From assembly GCA_011321815.1 (NCBI GenBank), contig DROS01000095.1:1-35107 (forward strand): a stretch of DNA of 35,107 nucleotides, written 5' to 3'. The DNA is from Gammaproteobacteria bacterium. Lineage in GTDB: Bacteria; Pseudomonadota; Gammaproteobacteria; SZUA-152. Positions 8,351 through 18,645 of this stretch are shown in pieces. The first letter of the stretch is position 1. Every line of letters starts with the position of its first letter. The position numbers and the translations under genes are program-made. The notes under the pieces are model-generated. The model did not search any database and was not told the origin of the DNA. It saw only the letters and a list, made by a program, of their open reading frames with translations.

Positions 8351-9253
8351 TCATGCTGTCTCACCTACGATGTGTATTTCGCGCTGTAACTGCACCGCCT
8401 GTTTTTCTTCAACCTCTTGCATGATTCGTTCGATCAGGGTTTCAACGTCATATGCTGTCGCGCCACCTGTATTGATAATAAAGTTGGCGTGTTTATCCGA
8501 AACACAGGCCGCACCTTCGCATTGTCCTTTTAAACCACAAGCTTCAATCAGGCGTGCCGCAAAATCACCTTCGGGATTACGAAACACCGAACCGGCGTTG
8601 GGCAGCGATGTGGGCTGACTGTCACCGCGTTTGGCAAGCAGTGCTTTAATACGTGCCTGCAATGCTTCTGGCTCACCGCCCGGTTCTAACTGTAATTGTG
8701 CCGCCACAAACCATTCGCCTTTTGGACCGGTCACATGGCGGTAGGCGATTTCAAAGTCTTCAGGCTGGCGATGCTGGCATTGACCCTGTTGATCCAGCGT
8801 TTCAACGGCGGTTATTACCTCCCAGGTTTCACCGCCGAAGGCGCCGGCATTCATCGCCAGCGCCCCGCCCATGGTGCCGGGAATACCGGCCAGAAATTCC
8901 GCGCCCGAAAGACCTGCACGCGCGCAAAAACGGGCCACTTTGGCGCAGGCCACGCCAGCCTCGGCGCGCACTGTTTTTTCATCGATCTGTTCCAGTCCAT
9001 CCACCACGCCACTGGTTGCAATCACCGTGCCGCGAATGCCACCGTCGCGCACCAGCAGGTTGCTGCCCAAACCCAGCCAGTAAACCGGTTCATTTTCCGG
9101 CAGCTGCGATAAAAACAGTGACAAATCTGCAATATCGGCGGGCTGATAATAACGGTCTGCCGGGCCGCCAATACGCCAGCTTGTGTGCTTTGACATGGGC
9201 TCGCCTAACAGCAAGTTGCCACGTAATTTATTGCTTTGCAGTGCGGCATTCAT
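8351..9253 (-). CDS. murB: UDP-N-acetylenolpyruvoylglucosamine reductase
   Basis: A FAD enzyme that reduces the MurA product to UDP-N-acetylmuramic acid. 300 residues, shorter than the E. coli type I enzyme (342) and fitting the type II class. Seen: NTSWRIGG-like HTSWRIGGPADRYY, the FAD pyrophosphate loop WLGLGSNLLVRDGG, GIPGTMGGALAMNAGAFGGE, and PNAGSVFRNPEGDFAARLIE with the proton-donating serine. The C-terminal stretch SDKHANFIINTGGATAYDV is typical. murB lies between murC and ddlB here. In E. coli it is outside the dcw cluster, but this placement is common elsewhere. Repeats flank it on both sides. Confidence 0.97.
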   Translation of the reverse strand: MNAALQSNKLRGNLLLGEPMSKHTSWRIGGPADRYYQPADIADLSLFLSQLPENEPVYWLGLGSNLLVRDGGIRGTVIATSGVVDGLEQIDEKTVRAEAGVACAKVARFCARAGLSGAEFLAGIPGTMGGALAMNAGAFGGETWEVITAVETLDQQGQCQHRQPEDFEIAYRHVTGPKGEWFVAAQLQLEPGGEPEALQARIKALLAKRGDSQPTSLPNAGSVFRNPEGDFAARLIEACGLKGQCEGAACVSDKHANFIINTGGATAYDVETLIERIMQEVEEKQAVQLQREIHIVGETA

Positions 9254-9281
9254 GCGCTGATTCCAAATCGATATTGTGATT

Positions 9282-9358
9282 CAACGCAGAGGTCGCAGAG
9301 ACGCAGAGGCCGCAGAGAAAAACATTTTGGTCTCTGTGATCTCTGTGTCCCTGCGTTA
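9282..9358 (+). repeat. CGCAGAG-type repeat, copy 2, forming a long inverted repeat (murC/murB gap)
   Basis: Units of CGCAGAG run from 9282 to 9319. After 11 bases a roughly inverted counterpart with TCTCTGTG and CCTGCGTTAA runs to 9358, so a transcript could fold into one long imperfect hairpin. It fills most of the 142-base gap between murC and murB, inside what should be a continuous operon. It is the longest of three related copies in the window. Confidence 0.6.
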
Positions 9359-9395
9359 ATCGCAGGCATTGCTACTGGTACACTGACCCACAACA

Positions 9396-10865
9396 TCATT
9401 TGCTCTCCTTTAGCCGTTCCGGCAGCTGCGCTGCCGCCACACCAATGGAACCCGCACCCAACGTCAGCAACACATCACCATCACGCAACACACCTTGCAG
9501 AGTCATCGCAAGATCATCCACATCTTCCACAAACACCGGGTCCAGTTGTCCACGGGTACGTATCGCGCGGCACAGGGCACGACCATCGTCGCCACCTTGT
9601 GATTGCTCCCCGGCCGCAAAGACTTCTAACAACAACAAGACATCCGCGTCGCAAAGCACTTTGACAAAATCTTCAAACAGGTCACGGGTACGCGAAAAAC
9701 GGTGGGGCTGGAAGGCCAGTACCAAACGCCGGTCCGGCCAGGCCTTGCGTGCCGCTTCCAGGGTGGCCGCCACTTCACGCGGGTGGTGGCCATAGTCATC
9801 CACCAGCAACACCTTGCCTGCTGTGGTCTGCAATTCGCCGTAAACCTGAAAACGCCGGCCAATGCCTTCAAAACCGGCCAGCCCGTTTTGAATGGCTTCA
9901 TCGCTGACACCCAATTCAGTGGCCACGGCAATGGCTGCCAGTGCATTCAGTGCATTGTGTGCACCGGGCATGTTCAGCGTCACCGCCAGTTCAGTATCGT
10001 GATCCTTGCGCTGTACCCGGAAGTGGGTGTGTGGCCCCTGTTGATGCAAGTCCCGCCCGCGCACATCCGCATCCGCCGATGCAAACCCGTAAGTCAGCAC
10101 TGGCTTGGAAATCTCTGGCAGCAGTTCACGTACCACCTGGTCGTCGATACACATCACCGCCAAACCATAAAAAGGCAGGTGATGTAAAAATTCGAGAAAG
10201 GCCTGACGCAGATTGGCAAAGTCACCACCGTAGGTTTCCATGTGGTCAGCATCGATATTGGTGACCACCGCCATCATCGGTGCGAGGTATAAAAACGAGG
10301 CATCACTTTCATCGGCCTCGGCCACCAGATAACGGCTCTCGCCAAGCCGTGCATGGGAACCGGCGCTGTTAAGCAGACCGCCGATCACAAACGTGGGGTC
10401 CAGCCCGTCTTCAGCCAGCAGGCTCGCGGTCAGGCTGGTGGTCGTGGTTTTGCCATGGGTTCCGGCAATGGCGATACCAAAACGAAAACGCATCAATTCG
10501 GCCAGCATTTCGGCGCGCGGTACCACCGGAATACGTGCCTCACGCGCGGCCACGACTTCCGGGTTGTCTGCCGACACGGCGGTGGATGTCACCACCACGT
10601 CGCACCCCTGCACGTTTGCTGCATCATGCCCGGTAAATATTTCGGCGCCCAAACCACTGAGACGCTGGGTCACCGCATTTTCCCGCAGGTCCGAACCGGA
10701 TACGGCATAACCTAAATTAGATAACACTTCGGCAATGCCGCCCATACCCGCACCACCGATGCCGACAAAATGCACACGATGAATTCGCCCCCAGGCCGGA
10801 TGTGATTCACCTTTGAGGTCTTGTCCTCTGCGCTCGACCCTTTGTTTGACTTTTTGCTTAGCCAT
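9396..10865 (-). CDS. murC: UDP-N-acetylmuramate--L-alanine ligase
   Basis: The first Mur ligase: adds L-alanine to UDP-MurNAc with ATP in the cytosol. 489 residues from the ATG at 10865, which has GGAGG 6 bases upstream and overlaps the murG stop by 8 bases. A longer frame to 10931 lies inside murG and is rejected. Seen: [20 protein letters not shown] (UDP-binding Rossmann loop), [18 protein letters not shown] (P-loop), [24 protein letters not shown] (metal-binding histidine) and [14 protein letters not shown]. The basic N-terminal 25 residues are a short extension before the domain. Confidence 0.98.
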   Translation of the reverse strand: MAKQKVKQRVERRGQDLKGESHPAWGRIHRVHFVGIGGAGMGGIAEVLSNLGYAVSGSDLRENAVTQRLSGLGAEIFTGHDAANVQGCDVVVTSTAVSADNPEVVAAREARIPVVPRAEMLAELMRFRFGIAIAGTHGKTTTTSLTASLLAEDGLDPTFVIGGLLNSAGSHARLGESRYLVAEADESDASFLYLAPMMAVVTNIDADHMETYGGDFANLRQAFLEFLHHLPFYGLAVMCIDDQVVRELLPEISKPVLTYGFASADADVRGRDLHQQGPHTHFRVQRKDHDTELAVTLNMPGAHNALNALAAIAVATELGVSDEAIQNGLAGFEGIGRRFQVYGELQTTAGKVLLVDDYGHHPREVAATLEAARKAWPDRRLVLAFQPHRFSRTRDLFEDFVKVLCDADVLLLLEVFAAGEQSQGGDDGRALCRAIRTRGQLDPVFVEDVDDLAMTLQGVLRDGDVLLTLGAGSIGVAAAQLPERLKESK

Positions 10866-11967
10866 GGGCCACCTCCTGTCTGTCACCCCGCGCCACCGCC
10901 AGACATTGCTCGACCACTTGCGTGGTGGCATCCAGCAATGCCAGTTTGCGTGCGGCTTCGGCCATGGCGGTTAACTTGTCGGCATTAAGCGATAACAAAA
11001 TCTCACCCAGGCGCTCGGCTGTCAGCTGCGTTTGTGGCAGTAACACGGCGGCCTGTGCATCCGCCAGATAACGCGCATTGGCTGTCTGATGGTCATCCAC
11101 GGCAAAAGGAAAGGGCACCAGAATGGACGGCACACCGGCAGCCGCCACTTCGGCAATGGTCATGGCGCCGGCACGGCACAACACCACGTCAGCCCAGGCA
11201 TAAGCAGCCGCCATGTCGTCGATAAACGGTTCCAGTCGTACATCCATACCCGCTGCGGCATAGGCAGAACGCGCATCGTCGATGTTGCGTTTGCCCGCCT
11301 GATGCCAGACTTCGGGACGGACAGCGGTATCCAGTGCGGCCAGCGCCTGCGGCACCACTTCATTGAGTCGCGCCGCACCGAGACTGCCGCCCACCACCAG
11401 CAGACGCAGTGTCTGTTTGTCTGAATTGACGCTCGTATTATCAGGCACCGCATCAATGAATGTTTTGCGCAGGGGATTACCGGTGTGCAGCACTTTTTTA
11501 GACACCGCAAACGTGCCGGGGAATGCTTCCATCACTCGCCGCGCCAGCGGTGCCAACAGGCGATTGGTCAACCCGGCACGGGCATTCTGTTCGTGAATCA
11601 ACAATGGCTTCCGCTTCAGCCATGCCGCCAGCCCGCCGGGGCCGGTCACAAAACCACCCATGCCCAGCACTGCCGCAGGTTGGCGTCGGGAAATAATTTT
11701 CAAACTTTGCGACAGAGCCAGCAGCAGTTTCACCGGTGCCATCAGCAGACTCAGCACACCCTTGCCGCGCAAGCCGGACACCTGTACATAATCAATAGGG
11801 AAACCGGCACGCGGCACCACTTCGGCTTCCAGTCCCTGGCGCGTACCCAGCCAACTGACCTCCACGCCACGCGCACGCAATTCATCAGCCACCGCCAATG
11901 CGGGGAACACATGACCACCGGTACCACCGGCCATGACCATAATGTGTAGAGGTTGCTGGCTGCTCAC
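10858..11967 (-). CDS. murG: UDP-GlcNAc:lipid I N-acetylglucosaminyltransferase
   Basis: Makes lipid II by adding GlcNAc to lipid I on the inner face of the membrane. I chose the GTG at 11967, giving 369 residues, because it overlaps the ftsW stop as GTGA, has GAGG 9 bases upstream, and puts the signature loop where it belongs near the N-terminus. The open frame extends 81 codons further upstream, but only inside ftsW. Seen: [20 protein letters not shown], the membrane-associating patch VSGLRGKG, and the donor-binding region [20 protein letters not shown] followed by [14 protein letters not shown]. It overlaps murC by 8 bases. Confidence 0.97.
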   Translation of the reverse strand: MSSQQPLHIMVMAGGTGGHVFPALAVADELRARGVEVSWLGTRQGLEAEVVPRAGFPIDYVQVSGLRGKGVLSLLMAPVKLLLALSQSLKIISRRQPAAVLGMGGFVTGPGGLAAWLKRKPLLIHEQNARAGLTNRLLAPLARRVMEAFPGTFAVSKKVLHTGNPLRKTFIDAVPDNTSVNSDKQTLRLLVVGGSLGAARLNEVVPQALAALDTAVRPEVWHQAGKRNIDDARSAYAAAGMDVRLEPFIDDMAAAYAWADVVLCRAGAMTIAEVAAAGVPSILVPFPFAVDDHQTANARYLADAQAAVLLPQTQLTAERLGEILLSLNADKLTAMAEAARKLALLDATTQVVEQCLAVARGDRQEVAHG

Positions 11968-13214
11968 GAGCTGCGCCCTCGTTTTGTCGCCGTTTTTGCT
12001 GCTGTTTTTTGTAAGGTAGGCACCTTCCGCCGTGCCGCCGGTTGCCGCTCCACCGGGTGCTCGTGGGAAATCCGCAACAGCAACGCCACCGCCACACAAC
12101 TCATCACAATACTTGAGCCACCGTAACTCATCAGCGGCAGGGTCAGCCCCTTGGTGGGCAATACGCCCATGTTCACACCGAAATTGATGAACGCCTGCAA
12201 ACCCAGCCATATGCCTATGCCATAAGCCGTATAGGCGCCAAAACGATTACCGCCCTGCGCTGCGGACTGGCCCACTACAAAGGCACGCCACACAATGAGC
12301 ACAAACAAACCAATCACCAGCACCACGCCCATCAGACCCAGTTCTTCAGCCAGCACGGCAAACAAAAAATCCGTATGCGCTTCGGGCAGATAAAACAGCT
12401 TTTGCACACTGCCGCCCAAACCCACACCCATCCATTCACCACGACCAAAGGCGATCAATGCCTGGGTGAGCTGGAAACCGCTGTCAAACGGGTCCGCCCA
12501 GGGGTTCACAAATGACGTCAGGCGCTCCACCCGATAGGGTGATGAAACCGCCACAGCAGCCACCACAGCGGACATGCTGAGAAACAGCACTACAAATTGC
12601 CACAGCCGCACGCCCCCCAAAAACATCATGCCCAATACCGTGGCGGTGATAACGGCGGCAGCACCAAAATCGGGTTCCAGCAACAACAGCACGCCGATCA
12701 GGCCTACCAGCGCCATGGGCTTGAGAAAACCTTTTATCGACTTGCGTACCTCATCACCACGCCGCACCAGATAACCCGCCAGATAAATCACGATAAACAG
12801 CTTCATCATTTCCGACGGCTGGAGATTCACCGGCCCCAGCGACAGCCAGCGCACACTGCCATTGATTTCACGTCCGAGAAACAACACCGTCACCAGCAGG
12901 CTTAAACCCAGTAACAGGAACCAGGGGCCGAGACGCTCCCAATACACCAGGCGCACATTCAACACCGCAAAACCGGCCAGCAGGCCCAGCGTCACAAAAG
13001 CACTCTGTCGCCATAAATAAAAGAGGGGGTCATTCATCTGGCGTTCGGCAATGGATACCGATGCCGATGCCACCATCACCAGCCCCACAACCAGCAACAT
13101 AACGGCTGCCGCCAACAAACCCATATCCAGCGGAAAACGCCCATGACGCTGACTCGATATCACATTTGAGGTATGAACAAAATTGCGCAATACCGGGATC
13201 GTATCAGTGCTCAT
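11964..13214 (-). CDS. ftsW: Lipid II polymerase FtsW (SEDS family)
   Basis: A SEDS glycosyltransferase that polymerises septal peptidoglycan together with FtsI. 416 residues, about ten membrane segments beginning near residue 29. Seen: FYLWRQSAFVTLG, GREINGSVRWLSLGPVNLQPSE with the conserved region preceding the catalytic part, LLEPDFGAAAVI containing the catalytic aspartate, TQALIAFGRGEWMGVGLGGS, and GVLPTKGLTLPLMSYGGSS. The ATG overlaps the murD stop as ATGA. The C-terminal tail of about 35 residues is basic, lysine- and threonine-rich, and cytoplasmic. Confidence 0.97.
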   Translation of the reverse strand: MSTDTIPVLRNFVHTSNVISSQRHGRFPLDMGLLAAAVMLLVVGLVMVASASVSIAERQMNDPLFYLWRQSAFVTLGLLAGFAVLNVRLVYWERLGPWFLLLGLSLLVTVLFLGREINGSVRWLSLGPVNLQPSEMMKLFIVIYLAGYLVRRGDEVRKSIKGFLKPMALVGLIGVLLLLEPDFGAAAVITATVLGMMFLGGVRLWQFVVLFLSMSAVVAAVAVSSPYRVERLTSFVNPWADPFDSGFQLTQALIAFGRGEWMGVGLGGSVQKLFYLPEAHTDFLFAVLAEELGLMGVVLVIGLFVLIVWRAFVVGQSAAQGGNRFGAYTAYGIGIWLGLQAFINFGVNMGVLPTKGLTLPLMSYGGSSIVMSCVAVALLLRISHEHPVERQPAARRKVPTLQKTAAKTATKRGRSS

Positions 13215-14626
13215 GACCGGCCTCCTTTGGCTGTCGGCAATGTGCGCACTGCGGCCATAAAGGCTTCACCCCGCGCCGCAAAACCGGAAAACATGTCGAA
13301 ACTGGCACAGGCCGGTGACAACAACACGGTGTCGCCGGCCTGCGCAAAAGACCGCGCTTGTGCCACGGCGTGTTCTATCGAAGACACCTGCATCACCGGC
13401 GCCACATCTGCCAGGGCTTTTTCCATTAGTGCGGCATCTTCACCCAGCAAAACAACCGCACGCACCTTGTCTTTTATTACCTCTGCCAACGGTGAAAAAT
13501 CAGCGCCTTTGCCTTGTCCACCGGCGATCAAAACCAGTGGTCCGGCCAAGCCCCGCACAGCAGAAAGCGTGGCGCCTACATTGGTGCCCTTGGAATCGTT
13601 GATCCAGCGAATACCATCGGTGTCGGCGACAAACTGGGTCCGGTGCGGCAGACCGGGGAACGTTTTCAATGTCGCCAGCATGGTGGCCATGGGCAGCCCC
13701 ATCACCTCGCCCAACGCCAGTGCCGCCAGCGCATTGGCCTGAGCCTGTTCACCCGTCATGCGTATTTGCGCAACCGGCAGCAAGGCTTCTGTACCCCGCG
13801 CTAACCATAATTCGCTGTTCCGGCTGATGCGCCCGAACTGGTGGTCATCGGGAACCCCCAGACCAAAGCTGATTTTTTGCTGTGGCATATTGTCCGCCAG
13901 CATTGCCACAACCTGTGGGTCATCACGATTAAAAACCGCCGTCCCTTGCGCAGCCAGTCCTGCATCGCTGTAAATACGCTGTTTGCTGGCCACGTATTGA
14001 TCCAGGTTGTCGTAACGGTCCAGATGATCAGCGCTGACATTCAGCACCACAGCTGCTGAGGCGCGCAAGGAATATGTGCTGTCCAGCTGAAAACTCGACA
14101 ATTCCAGCAGGTAAAAATCCGGCTCATTCTCTTTGAGTAATTCCAGTGCCGGTGTACCAATGTTGCCACCCACTCGCACATCCCCACCGGCCGCTTTTGC
14201 CATTTCACCCAACAGCGAAGTGACGGTGCTTTTCCCGTTGGAGCCGGTGATGGCGACAATGGGCGCCTGCGCCATTTGCGCAAACAACTCGATGTCACCC
14301 ATCACTTCCACACCCCGGCGCTGCGCATCGGTAATCAGCGGTTCATTTAGCGCAATACCCGGGCTGACAATCACACGCTGCGCCCAGGCAAACAGTGTTT
14401 CATCAAAACCGCCCAGGCCGGTTTCCGCTGTGGGCAATTCAGCGCGCAAGGCAACAATACCCGGTGGCTGTTCACGGCTGTCCGTCACTGCAAACGGCAC
14501 ACCTTGCTTTGCCAAAAAACGCGCACAGGACAAGCCACTCTGTCCCAGGCCGACCACCAGAGTCGGCACGGAAGCCAGGCTGTTGTTATGTTCTGTAACG
14601 TTTGTCATGTTCAGTGCTGTACTCAT
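13211..14626 (-). CDS. murD: UDP-N-acetylmuramoylalanine--D-glutamate ligase
   Basis: The second Mur ligase, adding D-glutamate. 471 residues from 14626. The homologous part starts near residue 20 (PTLVVGLGQSGLSCARFLAK), so the start could also be the ATG at 14608; neither has a strong ribosome site. Seen: the P-loop [42 protein letters not shown] with the metal-binding histidine, WINDSKGTNVGATLSAV and a C-terminal LLSPACASFDMFSGFAARGE, the classic MurD ending. It overlaps ftsW by 4 bases and lies 10 bases after mraY. Confidence 0.98.
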   Translation of the reverse strand: MSTALNMTNVTEHNNSLASVPTLVVGLGQSGLSCARFLAKQGVPFAVTDSREQPPGIVALRAELPTAETGLGGFDETLFAWAQRVIVSPGIALNEPLITDAQRRGVEVMGDIELFAQMAQAPIVAITGSNGKSTVTSLLGEMAKAAGGDVRVGGNIGTPALELLKENEPDFYLLELSSFQLDSTYSLRASAAVVLNVSADHLDRYDNLDQYVASKQRIYSDAGLAAQGTAVFNRDDPQVVAMLADNMPQQKISFGLGVPDDHQFGRISRNSELWLARGTEALLPVAQIRMTGEQAQANALAALALGEVMGLPMATMLATLKTFPGLPHRTQFVADTDGIRWINDSKGTNVGATLSAVRGLAGPLVLIAGGQGKGADFSPLAEVIKDKVRAVVLLGEDAALMEKALADVAPVMQVSSIEHAVAQARSFAQAGDTVLLSPACASFDMFSGFAARGEAFMAAVRTLPTAKGGRS

Positions 14627-14636
14627 TGCAAAATGG

Positions 14637-15719
14637 TTAACGTATTTTCAGGGTGGCCAGCCCCACCAAAACCAGGATGACGGTGATGATCCAGAAACGC
14701 ACAATCACCCGTGGTTCAGGCCAGCCTTTTAGCTCAAAATGGTGATGCAACGGCGCCATGCGAAAAATGCGTTTGCCGGTTAACTTGTATGATGTCACTT
14801 GCATGATCACCGACAGGGTTTCAATCACAAACACTCCGCCCATGATCACCAGCACCAGTTCCTGACGCACCACCACAGCCACAATGCCCAGTGCCGCACC
14901 CAATGCCAACGCGCCGATATCCCCCATAAACACCATGGCGGGATAGGTGTTAAACCAGAGAAACCCCAAGCCTGCACCCATCAGGGCGCCGCAAAAAACC
15001 ACCACCTCTCCCACACCGGGGATGTAAGGAATGACCAGATATTCGGCGAACTTCACGTTACCCGTGACATAGGCGAAGAGGCCCAACGCACCGGCCACCA
15101 TCACTGTAGGCAGGATCGCCAGGCCATCAAGACCATCGGTGAGGTTTACCGCATTGCTGGAACCCACAATGGTCAGATACGCCAGCACGATAAACATCGG
15201 CCCCAGCACAATGGCCACATCCTTGAAAAACGGGACAAACAGTTGTGTCTGCGCCGGAATGGTTGCGGCATCATATAAAAACCAGGCAGCCCCCAAAGCA
15301 ATCACCGACTGCCAGAAATACTTGTAACGTGCAATCAGCCCGCGCGAATCTTTTTTGACTAACTTTTTGTAGTCATCCACCCAGCCGATCACACCGAACA
15401 GGATGGTCACCAGCAACACCACCCACATGTAGGAATTGCTCAGGTCTGACCACAACAACGTGCTGACCGAAACCGCCACCAGAATCAATGCGCCACCCAT
15501 GGTAGGTGTACCGGCTTTTTGCAAATGGCTTTCCGGACCATCGTCACGCACGGTCTGGCCAATCTGATAATGATTGAGCCGGCGGATCATCGTCGGACCC
15601 ACCACAAATGAAATCAGCAGTGCCGTCAAGGCGCCAAGAATGGCGCGCAGGGTCAGGTACTGAAACACGCCAAAACCGCTGTGAAACTGGGCCAGATAAT
15701 CGGCAAGATAAAGCAGCAT
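14637..15719 (-). CDS. mraY: Phospho-MurNAc-pentapeptide transferase
   Basis: Transfers phospho-MurNAc-pentapeptide to undecaprenyl phosphate to make lipid I. 360 residues, exactly the common length, with about ten membrane segments. Seen: the substrate-binding [37 protein letters not shown] with the magnesium-binding aspartates, [30 protein letters not shown], and the histidine motif [20 protein letters not shown]. It shares one base with the murF stop region (both at 15719), so translation is likely coupled. Confidence 0.98.
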   Translation of the reverse strand: MLLYLADYLAQFHSGFGVFQYLTLRAILGALTALLISFVVGPTMIRRLNHYQIGQTVRDDGPESHLQKAGTPTMGGALILVAVSVSTLLWSDLSNSYMWVVLLVTILFGVIGWVDDYKKLVKKDSRGLIARYKYFWQSVIALGAAWFLYDAATIPAQTQLFVPFFKDVAIVLGPMFIVLAYLTIVGSSNAVNLTDGLDGLAILPTVMVAGALGLFAYVTGNVKFAEYLVIPYIPGVGEVVVFCGALMGAGLGFLWFNTYPAMVFMGDIGALALGAALGIVAVVVRQELVLVIMGGVFVIETLSVIMQVTSYKLTGKRIFRMAPLHHHFELKGWPEPRVIVRFWIITVILVLVGLATLKIR

Positions 15720-17092
15720 CAGTTCACCCCCTCTACAGACAGCGCAGCGACTACATTTTCCATCTGTGCCGAACGTGAGCCCTTTACCAATAACGTTACG
15801 TCTTTGTGCAGATCCGCTTGCAGACGAGAGATCAATGCAGCCTGTGCAGTAAAATGCTGACCGTGCTCACCAAAGGCCTGCGCCGCATGTTGTGAGCACT
15901 CACCCACTGCGTACAAGCGACTGACACCCATTTCACGGGCCTGACGGCCTGCCTGCTGATGATATTCCAGCGCCTTTGCGCCCAACTCGGCCATGTCACC
16001 TAACGCGAGATAGCGATCACCGGGATACTGCGCCAATACATCCAGCGCCGCCTTTAACGATGCCGGGTTGGCGTTATAGGTGTCGTCAATAATCTGTGCG
16101 CCGTGCATGCCCGCTTTACGCTGCAAGCGGCCCGGCACCACCTGCATTGATTCCAGGCCGGCTTTCACATCCGTGATACCGGCGCCCGCCGCCAGCGCAG
16201 CAGCCGTGGCCGCCAGTGCATTTGCGATGTTATGACGACCCTCCAGCGGCAAGGCCACCTGCACATCACCCGCCGGGGTAAAAATGTGCAATAAGCCATC
16301 GGCGGTTAATTCACCACGCACTTCGGCGTTGCTTTCCACCGACAGGGAAAAATGCGTGATGGAACGATCACCCGCCTGACTCCGCCATAAATCCGCAAAG
16401 GCATCATCGGCATTGATAACGGCCACACCGTTTGCGGGCAGATGTTCAAAGATTTCACCCTTGGTTTTTGCCACCGCGTCCAGCGAACCAAAGCCTTCCA
16501 GGTGTGCGCCGGCAGCATTGGTGACCATTGCCACCGTGGGCTGCACGAATGCCGTCAGATAGGCGATATCACCGGGACGGCTGGCGCCTTCTTCAACCAC
16601 CGCCGCAATATGTCCGGCCCGCAAACCCAGCAGGGTGCGCGGCACCCCCACTTCGTTATTAAAATTGGCCCGGGTCGCCAGTACACTGCCCTTGCGCGAC
16701 ATAATCGCCGCAAGCATTTCCTTTACGGTGGTCTTGCCATTACTGCCGGTAATCGCAATCAGGGGAATCACAAACTGCTGCCGCCAGTTGGCAGCCAGTT
16801 GCGCATAGGCACGCTGGGTATCGCTGACAATAATCTGCGGAGCCGGTGCATCAACAGGGTGCGTCACCACGGCCGCCACTGCGCCTTTTTGTATGGCATA
16901 GGCCACAAAATCATGGCCATCAAAATGTGGGCCGCTCAACGCCACAAACAGCTGCCCCGGTACGACTTCACGGGTATCCGTACTGACACCGGAAAAAGAT
17001 AGCGTCTTTGCCTTACCATGCAACTCACCCTGCAACAACTCACAGGCAACAGCTACGGTATTGATTCCCGGCGCGATCTGCTGGACATTCAT
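15719..17092 (-). CDS. murF: UDP-MurNAc-tripeptide--D-alanyl-D-alanine ligase
   Basis: Adds the D-Ala-D-Ala made by Ddl to complete the pentapeptide precursor. 457 residues from the ATG at 17092, with GGAGGG 8 bases upstream. A GTG at 17095 is an alternative. Seen: [20 protein letters not shown], the P-loop [62 protein letters not shown] and [19 protein letters not shown], all standard for MurF. The start overlaps the last base of murE, so expression is coupled. Confidence 0.98.
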   Translation of the reverse strand: MNVQQIAPGINTVAVACELLQGELHGKAKTLSFSGVSTDTREVVPGQLFVALSGPHFDGHDFVAYAIQKGAVAAVVTHPVDAPAPQIIVSDTQRAYAQLAANWRQQFVIPLIAITGSNGKTTVKEMLAAIMSRKGSVLATRANFNNEVGVPRTLLGLRAGHIAAVVEEGASRPGDIAYLTAFVQPTVAMVTNAAGAHLEGFGSLDAVAKTKGEIFEHLPANGVAVINADDAFADLWRSQAGDRSITHFSLSVESNAEVRGELTADGLLHIFTPAGDVQVALPLEGRHNIANALAATAAALAAGAGITDVKAGLESMQVVPGRLQRKAGMHGAQIIDDTYNANPASLKAALDVLAQYPGDRYLALGDMAELGAKALEYHQQAGRQAREMGVSRLYAVGECSQHAAQAFGEHGQHFTAQAALISRLQADLHKDVTLLVKGSRSAQMENVVAALSVEGVN

Positions 17093-18645
17093 CACAATTG
17101 CCCTCCGCCGGATTTTCGCAAAGCCAACACGCGCTCAACTTCATGGACATCACTGAACGGCAGACGCGCATCGCCAACGATTTGCACTTCTTCGTGTCCC
17201 TTGCCCGCAATCAGCACCACATCATTTTCCGCTGCACATAAAATCGCTTTTTCAATGGCGCTGGCACGATCCGCAATCACCAGCACGTCATCCACTCTCG
17301 AAAAACCCTGAAGAATATCGGCAACAATCACCTGTGCGTTTTCCGTGCGTGGGTTGTCATCAGTAACAATGACTTTATCTGCCAACTGCTCTGCCACCGC
17401 TGCCATCAACGGGCGCTTGCTGCGGTCACGATCACCCCCGCAACCAAACACACACCACAGATTGGGGGCGGCCACTACGCCAGCCTGTGCAGCGGTGTGC
17501 GCTCGTACAGCAGCCAGCACCTGTTGCAAGGCATCCGGTGTGTGTGCGTAGTCCACCACCACCAATGGCTGGTTATTTACGCCACCATAACCCTGCATAC
17601 GCCCCGGCACCGGCTGCACATCCGCCAGACGTTGCAGGGCATCATCAAAAGCAATGCCACTGGCCAACAACGCACCCAGCGTTGCCAACAGGTTTGATGC
17701 ATTGAATGCCCCCAGCAGCGGCACCTGCAAATCGCCCTTGCCCCAATCGCTTTCCACATGCATGCGCAGGCCATTACGGTCTAACTGCAAATCGGAACCC
17801 AGCAGGGACGGCAATACATCACTGCCGCCTTTCCCGTCACCAAAGCCATAACTCACCGTACCCACCGCACCCGGCATCGACATCAGCATCTGCCGGCCAT
17901 ACTCATCATCAATATTGATCACTGCGTATTTCAGGCCTTTGATCTCAAACAGACGCCGCTTGGCGCGGCCATAATTTTGCATGTTGCCGTGATAATCCAG
18001 ATGCTCATGACTGAGATTGGTGAACACCGCCACATCAAATGCCACCCCCGCCACCCGCCCCTGTTCGAGGCCGTGTGAAGATGCCTCCATCACCACCCGC
18101 TTTACATTTTCGTAGCGCAAATCATCCAGCAGGGTATGCAGGGTGATGGCATCCGGCGTGGTAAAGTCGCCTTTTTCCAGTTGGCCGAACACGCCATTGC
18201 CCAATGTACCGAGCACTCCGCAGGGCCCGTCCTGTTGCAACGCATGGGCGATAAACTGCGTCACCGAGGTTTTGCCATTGGTGCCGGTAACACCAATCAC
18301 AAACTGTGACTTCGTCGGCTCACCATAGAAACGCTCGGCAATACGGCCCACCATGTTTTTCAAATCCGGCACGCCATACACCGGTACGCCGCCACGCAGT
18401 TCTTGTCGTGATATGGCGGATGCCCACAACACTACGCTCGCGCCACGCTGGATGGCATCATCAATAAAATCCCTGCCATGCACCTGCTCGCCATCCAGGG
18501 CAAAAAACAGATCACCTTTCTGTGTCTTCCGACTGTCCAGGCACAGCCCGCTGATCGCCAGTGCGGGCGCCTGTCGAATAAAATAAATGCCGGCAATCAG
18601 CTCGGCAAAGGTCAACGGCTTTGGCGTGGGCTGTGTTGTCATCAT
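17092..18645 (-). CDS. murE: UDP-MurNAc-dipeptide--meso-diaminopimelate ligase
   Basis: The third Mur ligase. Seen: DSRKTQKGDLFFALDGEQVH, the P-loop GVTGTNGKTSVTQFIAHAL, EASSHGLEQGRVAGV, FTNLSHEHLDYHGNM, VVDYAHTPDALQQVL and, decisive for substrate, TDDNPRTENAQVIV. The DNPR motif marks enzymes that add meso-diaminopimelate, as in other Gram-negatives, rather than lysine. 517 residues, slightly longer than E. coli MurE (495). The start overlaps the ftsI stop. An ATG one codon later (18642) is equally possible. Confidence 0.98.
   Translation of the reverse strand: MMTTQPTPKPLTFAELIAGIYFIRQAPALAISGLCLDSRKTQKGDLFFALDGEQVHGRDFIDDAIQRGASVVLWASAISRQELRGGVPVYGVPDLKNMVGRIAERFYGEPTKSQFVIGVTGTNGKTSVTQFIAHALQQDGPCGVLGTLGNGVFGQLEKGDFTTPDAITLHTLLDDLRYENVKRVVMEASSHGLEQGRVAGVAFDVAVFTNLSHEHLDYHGNMQNYGRAKRRLFEIKGLKYAVINIDDEYGRQMLMSMPGAVGTVSYGFGDGKGGSDVLPSLLGSDLQLDRNGLRMHVESDWGKGDLQVPLLGAFNASNLLATLGALLASGIAFDDALQRLADVQPVPGRMQGYGGVNNQPLVVVDYAHTPDALQQVLAAVRAHTAAQAGVVAAPNLWCVFGCGGDRDRSKRPLMAAVAEQLADKVIVTDDNPRTENAQVIVADILQGFSRVDDVLVIADRASAIEKAILCAAENDVVLIAGKGHEEVQIVGDARLPFSDVHEVERVLALRKSGGGQL

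Noticed and set aside
8263-8364. 34-residue N-terminal extension of DdlB
   Set aside because: It runs through a dispersed repeat into murB. The ATG at 8262 has a strong GGAGG site and gives the family's usual beginning.
9282-9319. CRISPR-like look of the CGCAGAG units
   Set aside because: Units are 7-9 bases with no unique spacers of regular length and no cas genes nearby.
11968-12210. 81-residue N-terminal extension of MurG
   Set aside because: It lies entirely inside ftsW. The GTG at 11967 with GAGG puts the glycine-rich loop at the usual place.
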